Shown: piece after piece, positions 1 to 6,012 of the stretch
How the letters are laid out: each line of letters opens with the position of its first letter
Position numbering within the stretch: position 1 is the first letter of the stretch
Source: Bacteroidota bacterium
GTDB lineage: Bacteria; Bacteroidota; Ignavibacteria; Kapaibacteriales; UBA2268
Direction of reading: 5' to 3'
NCBI GenBank assembly: GCA_027371665.1
Contig: DAHXMP010000037.1
Coordinates: forward strand, 1 to 9,229
Length of the DNA: 9,229 nt
The notes under the pieces: generated by a model
The model's database searches: none
Told to the model about the DNA's origin: nothing
Seen by the model: only the letters and a program-made list of their open reading frames with translations
Translations under genes and position numbers: made by a program

Positions 1-742
1 TGCCGAATGAAAATTTTTTTTGATAGATGACGTTATTCACATCACTTGTATCAATAACTTTAATAGTTAAAGGCCCCCTTATATTACTCCCTTCGTAAAA
101 TGCAAGGTATTTACCGTCCGGAGAAAAAGAAAGATTAGTGCCTTCACAAAAATTATTCGATGCTATCTGGGCACCTAACAAAAAATCATACATTATAAGC
201 TCACCATTGCCTACATCAACAGCTACATTTTTTCCGTCAGGAGATGTAACAGGATTTTCAACCATGTTAAAGCTTATCGTAAATGTACTTTTGTACAGGC
301 TGTCCCCGTTTGTTTTAACAGTATAAAGAAGAGTGTCAACACCTTTATCTTCCTTCAGAAAGACAATCAATTTTTTCCTCGAAGGCCCTGAATACAAAAC
401 CGCATCATTAACAATCATGCGAAGATTGGAACCATCGGGAGATACGGCAAAGATTGCCGATGTGTCCCCATTAAACGGTACTGCTGAAAAGAAAATATCG
501 GTTGCATCTTTATCTTTGCTTTCACCAACATTGCAAACATCACAACCACTAAAACCTAATATGACAAAGAACGTAATAAAAAAAGTAAAATAATATCTGA
601 TAAATTTTCCTGTTTTATATAAATAATTTATTTTCTCAAAAATAATTTTTTGATTTATTAGCCTTTCATTAAACCTTTGCACTTGTTTTTGTACAAAATA
701 AACATTCACTTTTTCCAATTTTTTTGATGTTTTTTCAAACAT
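1..742 (-). CDS. PD40/TolB-like beta-propeller lipoprotein, 3' end beyond window
   Basis: The frame is open from an ATG at 742 to the window edge: 247 codons without a stop, the C-terminus missing. The protein has a basic N-terminal stretch, a hydrophobic segment at about residues 50-64, then a lipobox-like FSG-Cys with Cys67 as the candidate lipidation site. After it come three PD40-type repeats marked by SPDG at residues 101-104, 167-170 and 207-210 (for example FSPDGKYLAFYEG). These are typical of TolB/WD40-like propellers outside the cytoplasmic membrane, so I infer a periplasmic or outer-membrane lipoprotein of unknown ligand. Oddity: about 49 residues precede the hydrophobic core, long for a signal peptide. 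ATG 742 is the first Met after an in-frame stop six codons upstream and the only Met before the Cys, so the true start may be a later TTG, GTG or ATT codon. It lies 66 bases after folP on the same strand. The plus-strand open frames here are shadows. Confidence 0.82.
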   Translation of the reverse strand, partial: MFEKTSKKLEKVNVYFVQKQVQRFNERLINQKIIFEKINYLYKTGKFIRYYFTFFITFFVILGFSGCDVCNVGESKDKDATDIFFSAVPFNGDTSAIFAVSPDGSNLRMIVNDAVLYSGPSRKKLIVFLKEDKGVDTLLYTVKTNGDSLYKSTFTISFNMVENPVTSPDGKNVAVDVGNGELIMYDFLLGAQIASNNFCEGTNLSFSPDGKYLAFYEGSNIRGPLTIKVIDTSDVNNVIYQKKFSFG

Positions 743-751
743 TGCACACTT

Positions 752-780
752 CTTATACTATAATGACACATGAAACGCAA
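752..780 (-). promoter_or_regulatory. Possible sigma70-type promoter for the left-edge lipoprotein
   Basis: On the minus strand TTGCGT (775-780) and TATAAG (752-757) are separated by exactly 17 bases in the gap after folP. This resembles a -35/-10 pair. If used, transcription would start near 745, leaving almost no leader before ATG 742, so either translation starts further downstream or the match is chance in AT-rich DNA. The pattern is seen in the sequence; function is a guess. Confidence 0.3.
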
Positions 781-808
781 AAAGGTCTCAGAATTTTTTC
801 ATTTTTTT

Positions 809-1636
809 TTAAATTTTTTTATTTTTTTTAAAAATTTCATAGAGTTTCTTAAGCATTATTAAGAGATTAACGTTGTGAACTCTAATAATATCAATATCTT
901 CCGTCAATAATAAAGCATGTATAATTAACGTTCCAATATCCCTATCCTTAGCTTCATTAATTTTTAATATTTTCCCAATAAAAGACTTTCGTGAAATTCC
1001 AAGAAGTATCGGTACCCCAAGCTGTTTAAACCTGCTTATATTTTTCAATAACTCAACGTTATGTTCAACAGTCTTACCAAACCCAATTCCGACGTCAGCT
1101 ACAATATTTTTTACACCGTAATGTTTCGCAGAATCAATACTTTTGTATAAATCATAAAAAATATCATCAACGACATTTTCATATACCGGATTCTCCTGCA
1201 TGATACGCGGTAAACCCTGCATATGCATAATAATGTAAGTGCAGTTTTTTTCTGCGGCTAATTTTGCAAGAGAACCGTTACTATCGGTTCCGGCAACATT
1301 ATTAATAATTTCAGCACCATTATCTATGGCAGCATCTGCAACTGAGTGTTTAGTCGTATCAATTGAAATAACAGCAGCGGGAAAATGCTTTTTAATCCCG
1401 GTAATAACAGGTAACACCCTTCCCAACTCTTCTTCACCGGATACAGGCAGTGAACCCGGGCGTGTGCTTTCACCACCAATATCAATTATATCAGCACCTT
1501 CTTCGAGCATTTCGACACCACGCCTGATTGCTTTTCCAACCGAGAAATAATCACCGCCGTCTGAGAATGAATCAGGCGTTACATTCAATATTCCCATAAC
1601 TTTGGGAAATTTTTTCAAAGAAGTTTCAGCAATCAT
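809..1636 (-). CDS. folP: Dihydropteroate synthase
   Basis: This TIM-barrel enzyme condenses p-aminobenzoate with dihydropterin pyrophosphate to give dihydropteroate in cytoplasmic folate synthesis; it is the sulfonamide target. At 275 residues it has the usual length. All family signatures are present in order: NVTPDSFSDGG (residues 18-28), GGESTRPGS (54-62), SIDTTK (91-96), INNVAG (111-116), MHMQG (137-141), DVGIGFGKT (181-189), GISRKSFIG (213-221) and RVHN (252-255). The start is ATG 1636, about ten residues before the first barrel strand; an AGG about eleven bases upstream is only a weak ribosome site. The last six residues (KKNKKI) and the stop lie in a run of A tracts and are outside the conserved fold. 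It follows the LonN-domain gene by 57 bases and may be co-transcribed with it. No other folate gene is in view. Confidence 0.97.
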   Translation of the reverse strand: MIAETSLKKFPKVMGILNVTPDSFSDGGDYFSVGKAIRRGVEMLEEGADIIDIGGESTRPGSLPVSGEEELGRVLPVITGIKKHFPAAVISIDTTKHSVADAAIDNGAEIINNVAGTDSNGSLAKLAAEKNCTYIIMHMQGLPRIMQENPVYENVVDDIFYDLYKSIDSAKHYGVKNIVADVGIGFGKTVEHNVELLKNISRFKQLGVPILLGISRKSFIGKILKINEAKDRDIGTLIIHALLLTEDIDIIRVHNVNLLIMLKKLYEIFKKNKKI

Positions 1637-1693
1637 ATAATAGAACCTACTTTCAGATTATTTAAATTGATATAATGCCGATAAATGACAAAT

Positions 1694-2329
1694 TTAATAT
1701 TGAAAAGTGAAATAACCATCATTTTTAATAATTACGGAAGCGAGCTCAGCTTTCTTAATAATAGAAAAAATTTTATTTAAATGTTCTGAAATTATTTTCA
1801 GCCTGATATTCTCGGAACGGGCTTCCAGCAGTGATTGTTTTTGGACGAGTGTCAGTCCGGATTTTTGAGCAATAAAAAATGAAGGCTTGTCGGTTTTTAT
1901 TTCCGATTCATTAATTTCTTTTATCTGCGTATTTTTTACTGACCTTGCTATTTCGTTATAAATCATCAGGCAATTGTCAAATAAAAAATTATCCATAGGT
2001 TCTTCATCATCATTAATATATTCAATATCTGCCAATAAATATCCCGATGGGCTTTTTTTTATGTCAAAAATCTTATATCTTACTCCTCCGGTTATTACAA
2101 TATCAAGCCTGCCGTCATCATATATTTTAATAATATCCAGCCTGCGAACCTGGCATCCGACCTCGTAGTTTTTGGAATTCTCATCCAGATTCATCCCAAA
2201 ATCCAATCCCTTTTCCAGATTATCATGAATTAAATTTTTGTATCTGTCCTCAAATATATGTAACGGTAAAACCGAATCCGGAAACAGAACAATTTTTAAA
2301 GGGAAAATAGCTATGTTACATTTGTTCAT
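1694..2329 (-). CDS. Solo Lon N-terminal (LON substrate-binding) domain protein
   Basis: The 211-residue protein consists of the Lon protease N-terminal substrate-binding domain alone, with no AAA+ ATPase or Ser-Lys protease part. The signature is clear: IFPLKIVLFPDSVLPLHIFE at residues 8-27, VGCQVRRLDIIKIYDDGRLD at 57-76, GGVRYKI at 81-87, and a helical tail with LVQKQSLLEARSENIRLKII at 161-180, as in other solo members. Such proteins are cytoplasmic and widespread; their role is not settled, with substrate recognition or chaperone-like binding proposed by analogy to Lon. The start is ATG 2329; no clear Shine-Dalgarno is visible. A 154-base AT-rich gap upstream (2330-2483) separates it from the membrane protein gene. 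That gap holds a weak TTGCAA-N17-TGATAT and no gene. folP follows after 57 bases. Confidence 0.9.
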   Translation of the reverse strand: MNKCNIAIFPLKIVLFPDSVLPLHIFEDRYKNLIHDNLEKGLDFGMNLDENSKNYEVGCQVRRLDIIKIYDDGRLDIVITGGVRYKIFDIKKSPSGYLLADIEYINDDEEPMDNFLFDNCLMIYNEIARSVKNTQIKEINESEIKTDKPSFFIAQKSGLTLVQKQSLLEARSENIRLKIISEHLNKIFSIIKKAELASVIIKNDGYFTFQY

Positions 2330-2483
2330 ATTATTCTTAAAAATTTCATATCAATTAAAAGTTAATTTTTTTGCAACTCTATCATTGATTACGATAATAT
2401 TAATAAAAAATTATCTGAAAAATGAAATAAATAATTGACTGTAACTTTTAATAACACATAGATGGACTCAATTACAAATGTTA

Positions 2484-2756
2484 TTATTTATCTTTTACAA
2501 AAAAGAAATAAAAGAATAAAGATTCAGGAATTGCAAGTATTACCAGGGAAAGAGTATCCCTGGTAAACCATATAGATTCCCAATGCCTGGGCATAATTCT
2601 CGATATTGGGCTTGTTAATGCCCATCCGATTGTAAAGAGCAATCCGATAATCATTAGTGCAAGAATAGCATCCCTTATTTTTCTCTTCTGCCAATTCTTG
2701 GTAAAAGCATATAATGCGGCTGTTAAATGCAGGTGAAAAATTAGTATTTCAATCAT
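2484..2756 (-). CDS. Small three-helix membrane protein, unknown function
   Basis: I do not recognise this family. The 90-residue protein has three hydrophobic segments at about residues 1-18, 29-47 and 67-87, joined by a basic loop (NWQKRKIRD, residues 21-29) and a loop containing SRIMPRHWESIW (52-63), and ends with VKDK. By the positive-inside rule the basic 21-29 loop should be cytoplasmic, but the basic loop at 52-60 complicates this. The start is ATG 2756, the first codon of the hydrophobic segment, preceded by an A/T run with no Shine-Dalgarno. It is the first gene of the left minus block and diverges from cutA across 58 bases. The hydrophobic pattern and open frame support a real gene; function is unknown. 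Confidence 0.7.
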   Translation of the reverse strand: MIEILIFHLHLTAALYAFTKNWQKRKIRDAILALMIIGLLFTIGWALTSPISRIMPRHWESIWFTRDTLSLVILAIPESLFFYFFFVKDK

Positions 2757-2814
2757 AATTTTTTTAAATTACATAATATTTATAAATTTTCTGATTACAA
2801 ATATTGGGAAAAAA
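2757..2814. promoter_or_regulatory. Divergent intergenic region between the membrane protein gene and cutA
   Basis: These 58 bases separate two genes that point away from each other, so they probably hold the promoters for both blocks. The stretch is almost pure A/T, with several TATAAA/TAATAT-like strings but no convincing -35 box on either strand. A GGGAA lies just before the cutA start and may serve as a weak ribosome site. The role is inferred from gene orientation. Confidence 0.35.
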
Positions 2815-3144
2815 ATGGAAAAAGCCTCAGAAATCAGAATTGTTTTCGTTACAACGGGAAATTACGAATCAGCTTTACAAATTTCCAAAATTCTTGTAAC
2901 TGAAAAAATAGCCGCCTGTTGTTCTATTATTCAAAATGTTACATCGGTCTTCGGTTGGCAGGAAGCCATACAGGAAAGGACCGAATGTATGCTTATTATT
3001 AAAACAACTAAAGATTGCCTTAATAACCTTGAAATCAGAGTGAAGGAATTACATTCCGACGAGGTTCCCGAAATAATATCTATCAGCCTTGATTCGGCGT
3101 CTGAATCTTATGCCCAATGGGTTAGGCAATCGGTTGGAGATTGA
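2815..3144 (+). CDS. cutA: CutA1 family divalent-cation tolerance protein
   Basis: This is a 109-residue protein of the CutA1 family, very stable trimers with a ferredoxin-like fold, linked in E. coli to copper and divalent-metal tolerance. The family signatures are VTTGNYESA at residues 12-20, EKIAACCSII with Cys35 and Cys36 (30-39), a VFGW strand (45-48), Glu57, IIKTT (61-65), the HxxxVPEI loop (80-87), and the C-terminal YAQW (99-102). It is full length and starts at the ATG that places the first beta strand at about residue 8. Oddity: the loop reads HSDEVPEII where many members have HPYEVPEI, so the usual Pro and Tyr are replaced by Ser and Asp. It is the first gene of the plus block; 96 bases separate it from radC. 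The family assignment is firm; the in-cell role of CutA1 is not well settled. Confidence 0.95.
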   Translation: MEKASEIRIVFVTTGNYESALQISKILVTEKIAACCSIIQNVTSVFGWQEAIQERTECMLIIKTTKDCLNNLEIRVKELHSDEVPEIISISLDSASESYAQWVRQSVGD

Positions 3145-3240
3145 AGATATTTTGTAATAACAAGCTTAAATTTTTTTTGAAAATTTACGAAGACAATTAT
3201 CTTCAAATTATTTTATTAATAAATCCGGCTTGTTGAATAA

Positions 3241-3966
3241 ATGAGAAAAGAAAAATTCGATTTTGAACAAGATACTTCCAAAGAGCACTATCGTTCTATC
3301 CGCTATTGGAAGGAAGATGAAAGGCCAAGAGAAAGGCTTCAAAGACATGGGAGTCATAGCTTGTCCGATGCTGAATTGCTTGCAATATTAATTTCATCCG
3401 GAACAAAAGGGTTTTCCGCCCTCGATGCAGCACGCAAAATGCTCGATGATTATTTTTCTCTTACTAATCTTTCAGCCTGCGATTTGAGTGAAATAAAAAA
3501 AGTGAAAGGACTTGGCTTGGCAAAAGCAACAAAACTGGCAGCCGCTTTCGAATTAGCAAAAAGAATCAAAGCTGAACCTTTTTCTCCGAAAAAAATCTTT
3601 CGGGGACCGGAAGATGTAGCAGGATATTATATCACAAGATTTTTTGGTGAAAGAGTTGAAATTTTCAAAATCCTCCTGCTAAGCTCAGCCAACCAGATTA
3701 TAAGAGAAGCTGAAATCAGCAAAGGCACACTTAACAGCAGTGTCGTTCACCCAAGGGAGGTATTCAGGCTGGCTATTACGGAAAGTGCGGCGGCAATTAT
3801 TTTGATACATAATCATCCATCCGGAAATTCCGAACCATCGAAGGAAGATATATTGATTACAAAACAGATTACCGAGGCAGGAAAAATAATTGACATAAAA
3901 GTTCTCGACCATATAATTATAGCAGGAGATTCGTTTACAAGTTTTGCACAAAAAGGCCTGTTATAA
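3241..3966 (+). CDS. radC: RadC family protein (JAMM/MPN domain)
   Basis: This is a RadC (UPF0758) family protein of 241 residues. The N-terminal part has RPRERLQRHG (28-37) and LSDAELLAILISSGT (41-55), followed by a helix-hairpin-helix-like KVKGLGLAKATKL (87-99). The C-terminal MPN domain carries SSVVHPREVF (165-174) and the JAMM metal site HNHPSGN..PS..D, with His190, His192 and Asp203 as zinc ligands, then VLDHIIIAG (211-219). All metal ligands are present, so a zinc hydrolase fold is expected. The name comes from an E. coli repair assignment that has since been questioned, so the function is uncertain. The start ATG 3241 gives about 25 extra residues before the usual family start and has no Shine-Dalgarno. 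The WG-repeat gene follows after 18 bases. Confidence 0.95.
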   Translation: MRKEKFDFEQDTSKEHYRSIRYWKEDERPRERLQRHGSHSLSDAELLAILISSGTKGFSALDAARKMLDDYFSLTNLSACDLSEIKKVKGLGLAKATKLAAAFELAKRIKAEPFSPKKIFRGPEDVAGYYITRFFGERVEIFKILLLSSANQIIREAEISKGTLNSSVVHPREVFRLAITESAAAIILIHNHPSGNSEPSKEDILITKQITEAGKIIDIKVLDHIIIAGDSFTSFAQKGLL

Positions 3967-3984
3967 AATATTATTTAAAATTTT

Positions 3985-4596
3985 ATGAAGAAATTTCACA
4001 TATTGTCTGTTATATTATTAATATTAGTTTTTGTGATAAACATAAAAATTTTAATATCTCAATTATACCCTTTTGAACAAGACGGGCTTTATGGTTATAA
4101 AAACAAAAAAGGAAAAACAATATTACCAGCAAAATACCTGATGGCTGAAAAATTTTCAAAGGATGGAATTGCCGCAATTATTGATGATTCTTCATGGGCA
4201 TATATAGACAAAAATGGAAAGGTGCTTATCAGGCCGATTGCTTATGATAATTATCCCGATGAATTTCATAATGGTCTGGCAAGATTTATAAAAGATGATA
4301 AATTCGGTTTTTTCAACAGGAAATGTGAAATAATTATTCCGAACAAATTTACATATGTTTCCGTTTTTTCAGGCGGATTGGCAGCATTTTGCGAAAAGTG
4401 TGTTAAAACACAAGAAGGAGAATACCATATTTATAAAGGAGGCAGGTGGGGATATGTTAATAAAAAAGGGGACATAGCAATCGAGCCTGTCTATGATGTC
4501 GGTTATGATTTTGAAAAGGGATTTGCACGTGTTAAATTTAAAGGGGAATGGCTTACGATTAATAAAAATGGAAAAGTTATTAAATATAAAAAATAG
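3985..4596 (+). CDS. Membrane-anchored or secreted WG-repeat protein
   Basis: The 203-residue protein begins MKKFH and then has a hydrophobic segment at about residues 7-25 acting as a signal anchor or signal peptide; no lipobox or clear cleavage site is visible. The rest is WG (KWG) repeats: LYGYKNKKGKTILPAKY (35-51), a unit starting SWAYIDKNGKVLIRP (70-84), KFGFFNRKCEIIIPNKF (106-122), RWGYVNKKGDIAIEPVY (154-170) and a degenerate last unit EWLTINKNGKV (188-198). WG repeats form beta-rich scaffolds in Bacteroidota and relatives and are often exported; their ligands are mostly unknown. A CEKC pair (Cys136, Cys139) lies in the longer insert between units 3 and 4. The start is 18 bases after radC with an A/T leader and no Shine-Dalgarno. 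I cannot assign a substrate. Confidence 0.85.
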   Translation: MKKFHILSVILLILVFVINIKILISQLYPFEQDGLYGYKNKKGKTILPAKYLMAEKFSKDGIAAIIDDSSWAYIDKNGKVLIRPIAYDNYPDEFHNGLARFIKDDKFGFFNRKCEIIIPNKFTYVSVFSGGLAAFCEKCVKTQEGEYHIYKGGRWGYVNKKGDIAIEPVYDVGYDFEKGFARVKFKGEWLTINKNGKVIKYKK

Positions 4597-4638
4597 GAAA
4601 AAATTCCGATTGAAAAATAAAATTTTCCGAGGCAGAAA

Positions 4639-5454
4639 ATGAAAAATCAGATGATTGTTTTAATAACGGATTTCGGTGTCGGCAGTATTTATACGGGACT
4701 GATGAAGGCTGTAATTCATTCAATTTACCATGATGCCGAAATAATTGACCTGACACATAATATTCAGCCGCAGAACATAAAACAGGCGGCTTTCTTACTG
4801 AAAAATTCTATTGCCTATTTTCCCGAACAAACAATTTTTGTTATCGTCGTTGACCCCGGTGTCGGCAGCAACCGTAAATCTCTTATCGTAAAATTAGAAG
4901 AAAAATATTTTGTTTTTCCCGATAACGGAATCATAAGTTATGTTATTGGAGAGAATTCCGAAGGTGAAGCATATGAGCTGACAAATAAAGATTATTTTCG
5001 TGAAAAAGTCAGTTCCACTTTTCACGGGAGGGATATTTTTGCTCCTGTAGCTGCCCATCTTGCCGGGGGTGTGGATATAAAAAAATTCGGAAATAGAATC
5101 AATCTTTCGGATATTGTTCAAATACCTCCTCCATTGTTGAACAAGGAATCATTCAATTGCTGGCTCGGTGAAATAATATACTCAGATTCATTCGGAAACA
5201 TCATCACTTCTCTTAATACCGAAGACCTGGGAATTGAAAATTCAGACCCTGATTTAAAAGATAACTGGAGATTTGAGGTTTCAAACCAGATTGTTAAAGG
5301 ATTAAAAAGAAATTATTCCGAAGCGAATCCCGGGGAATTACTGGCTTATGTGGGGAGTTTCGGCTACATAGAGATTGGTATAAGTAATGGAAATGCTGCA
5401 CAGGCTTTAAATGCCGTCAGCGGAAATAAAATTAGGGCAATAAAGTTTAGCTGA
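4639..5454 (+). CDS. S-adenosyl-L-methionine hydrolase (SAM hydroxide adenosyltransferase, DUF62)
   Basis: This is a 271-residue member of the DUF62/PF01887 family, which splits SAM into adenosine and methionine with water as nucleophile; a few relatives use fluoride or chloride. The N-terminal nucleotide-binding part shows LITDFG (8-13), IDLTHNI (36-42), VVDPGVGSNRK (70-80), FPDNG (93-97) and FHGRD (118-122). Asp72, Arg79 and His119 match the conserved Asp-Arg-His triad of the hydrolase branch. The C-terminal beta barrel carries YSDSFGNIITSLN (181-193) and GSFGYIEIGISNGNAAQAL (239-257). I see no extra loop of the kind that marks the fluorinase, so hydrolase is the likelier activity, but the halide question cannot be settled from sequence. 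A GAGG at 4629-4632, six bases before ATG 4639, supports this start over Met5. It is the last gene of the plus block. Confidence 0.93.
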   Translation: MKNQMIVLITDFGVGSIYTGLMKAVIHSIYHDAEIIDLTHNIQPQNIKQAAFLLKNSIAYFPEQTIFVIVVDPGVGSNRKSLIVKLEEKYFVFPDNGIISYVIGENSEGEAYELTNKDYFREKVSSTFHGRDIFAPVAAHLAGGVDIKKFGNRINLSDIVQIPPPLLNKESFNCWLGEIIYSDSFGNIITSLNTEDLGIENSDPDLKDNWRFEVSNQIVKGLKRNYSEANPGELLAYVGSFGYIEIGISNGNAAQALNAVSGNKIRAIKFS

Positions 5455-5481
5455 GATTATATATTATGCAAAAAACATAAA

Positions 5482-5718
5482 TCATAAAGTTAAATGCGTG
5501 TCATCGCAATATGGCTTATTACCTGAATGTTTGCATCCGCATAGCCATACTTCCTCTTTTTCTTTAACTATAAATTTAACGGGCTTGAATTCACTGCCAA
5601 CGTGTGAGCTGTCGCAAAAAGGCTGGTTCTTCGATTTGCCGCAGGCACACCAAAAGTAAACGCCGCGAACCAATTCCTTGATATAAGGTCCTTTCTGAGC
5701 TATTTCAGGTTCTGTCAT
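5482..5718 (-). CDS. Tandem CDGSH-type iron-sulfur domain protein
   Basis: The 78-residue protein carries two complete CDGSH [2Fe-2S] motifs (C-x-C-x2-S-x3-P-[FY]-C-D-x-[ST]-H). The first uses Cys24, Cys26, Cys35 and His39; the second Cys60, Cys62, Cys71 and His75. Each should hold one cluster with three Cys and one His ligands. No signal peptide or membrane segment is present, so a soluble cytoplasmic electron-transfer or redox-sensing role is likely, like the two-motif CISD3 type. A strong ribosome site sits just before ATG 5718. It lies 12 bases after the Cdd1-family gene and ends the rsfS-argS-cdd1 cluster. Its 3' end faces the SAM hydrolase gene across 27 bases; a five-base-pair AT hairpin there is too weak to call a terminator. 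Confidence 0.93.
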   Translation of the reverse strand: MTEPEIAQKGPYIKELVRGVYFWCACGKSKNQPFCDSSHVGSEFKPVKFIVKEKEEVWLCGCKHSGNKPYCDDTHLTL

Positions 5719-5721
5719 TTT

Positions 5722-5727
5722 ACCTCC
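5722..5727 (-). promoter_or_regulatory. Strong Shine-Dalgarno for the CDGSH gene
   Basis: On the minus strand GGAGGT lies three bases before ATG 5718 (GGAGGT-AAA-ATG), inside the 12-base gap after the Cdd1-family gene. It is the best ribosome site in the window and fixes the start. It also shows that this organism still uses Shine-Dalgarno initiation for some genes. Confidence 0.75.
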
Positions 5728-5730
5728 ATA

Positions 5731-6006
5731 TTATTTTTTATTTTTCCAGTTCCACCACTTCAATAAATCCGGATTATGCTTTTTATTTGAAACAAAATAT
5801 ACAGCACAGCGAAAAACATACAAAAGGCATCTATCCACTTTCGTTCCAGCGAGCTTGCAAAACGCAGAATACATTTTCTCTGGATTTTCATTTTTCAAAT
5901 CATCCAAAGAACGGTAACCAAGTTCCCATAAGTCTCCGGCTATTGATTTACCAATACCGGGAATCACCATGAAATCTTTAATAATATTTTTTTTCTCACG
6001 AATCAT
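5731..6006 (-). CDS. Cdd1-family (pathogenicity locus) helix-hairpin-helix protein
   Basis: This 91-residue protein matches the Cdd1 'pathogenicity locus' family, named after an open reading frame beside the C. difficile toxin locus; its function is unknown. Residues 15-37 form a helix-hairpin-helix unit (IPGIGKSIAGDLWELG, then YRSLDDL), a fold that usually binds DNA non-specifically. The C-terminal half has the family hallmark VDRCLLYVFRCAVYFVS (57-73). Three cysteines, Cys50, Cys60 and Cys67, fall in the conserved core. The tail is WWNWKNKK, rich in Trp and Lys. It starts at ATG 6006, six bases after the argS stop and so probably translated from the same transcript; an AGGA in the argS end is the only candidate ribosome site. 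The CDGSH gene follows after 12 bases, suggesting a redox link, which is inference only. Confidence 0.85.
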   Translation of the reverse strand: MIREKKNIIKDFMVIPGIGKSIAGDLWELGYRSLDDLKNENPEKMYSAFCKLAGTKVDRCLLYVFRCAVYFVSNKKHNPDLLKWWNWKNKK

Positions 6007-6012
6007 TATTAA

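Noticed and set aside
138..593. Two plus-strand open frames (62 and 86 residues)
   Set aside because: They lie opposite the PD40 lipoprotein frame, which has repeats and a lipobox; their own translations show no family features.
1239..1550. Plus-strand open frame of 103 residues
   Set aside because: Antisense shadow of folP, whose motifs fill this stretch.
1974..2438. Two plus-strand open frames over the LonN gene and the gap upstream of it
   Set aside because: Mostly antisense to the LonN gene; the tail in the gap is low-complexity AT sequence without a ribosome site.
3189..3204. GAAGA-CAATTA-TCTTC inverted repeat between cutA and radC
   Set aside because: Only five base pairs and no clean T-run afterwards; expected by chance in AT-rich sequence.
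3685..3951. Minus-strand open frame of 88 residues, Cys-rich at its start
   Set aside because: Antisense to the RadC JAMM domain; the Cys are by-products of the opposite frame.
4596..4628. GGAAAA/TTTTCC repeat between the WG and SAM hydrolase genes, possibly masking the ribosome site
   Set aside because: Short arms with a long A-rich spacer; the GAGG lies outside the stem, so no regulation can be claimed.
4894..5121. Minus-strand open frame of 75 residues
   Set aside because: Antisense to the SAM hydrolase, which has its catalytic motifs here.
5464..5480. TTATG/CATAA hairpin in the convergent gap as a bidirectional terminator
   Set aside because: Five AT-rich pairs and a seven-base loop; too weak to call.
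5787..5972. Plus-strand open frame of 61 residues
   Set aside because: Antisense to the Cdd1-family gene, which has the better-supported family motifs.
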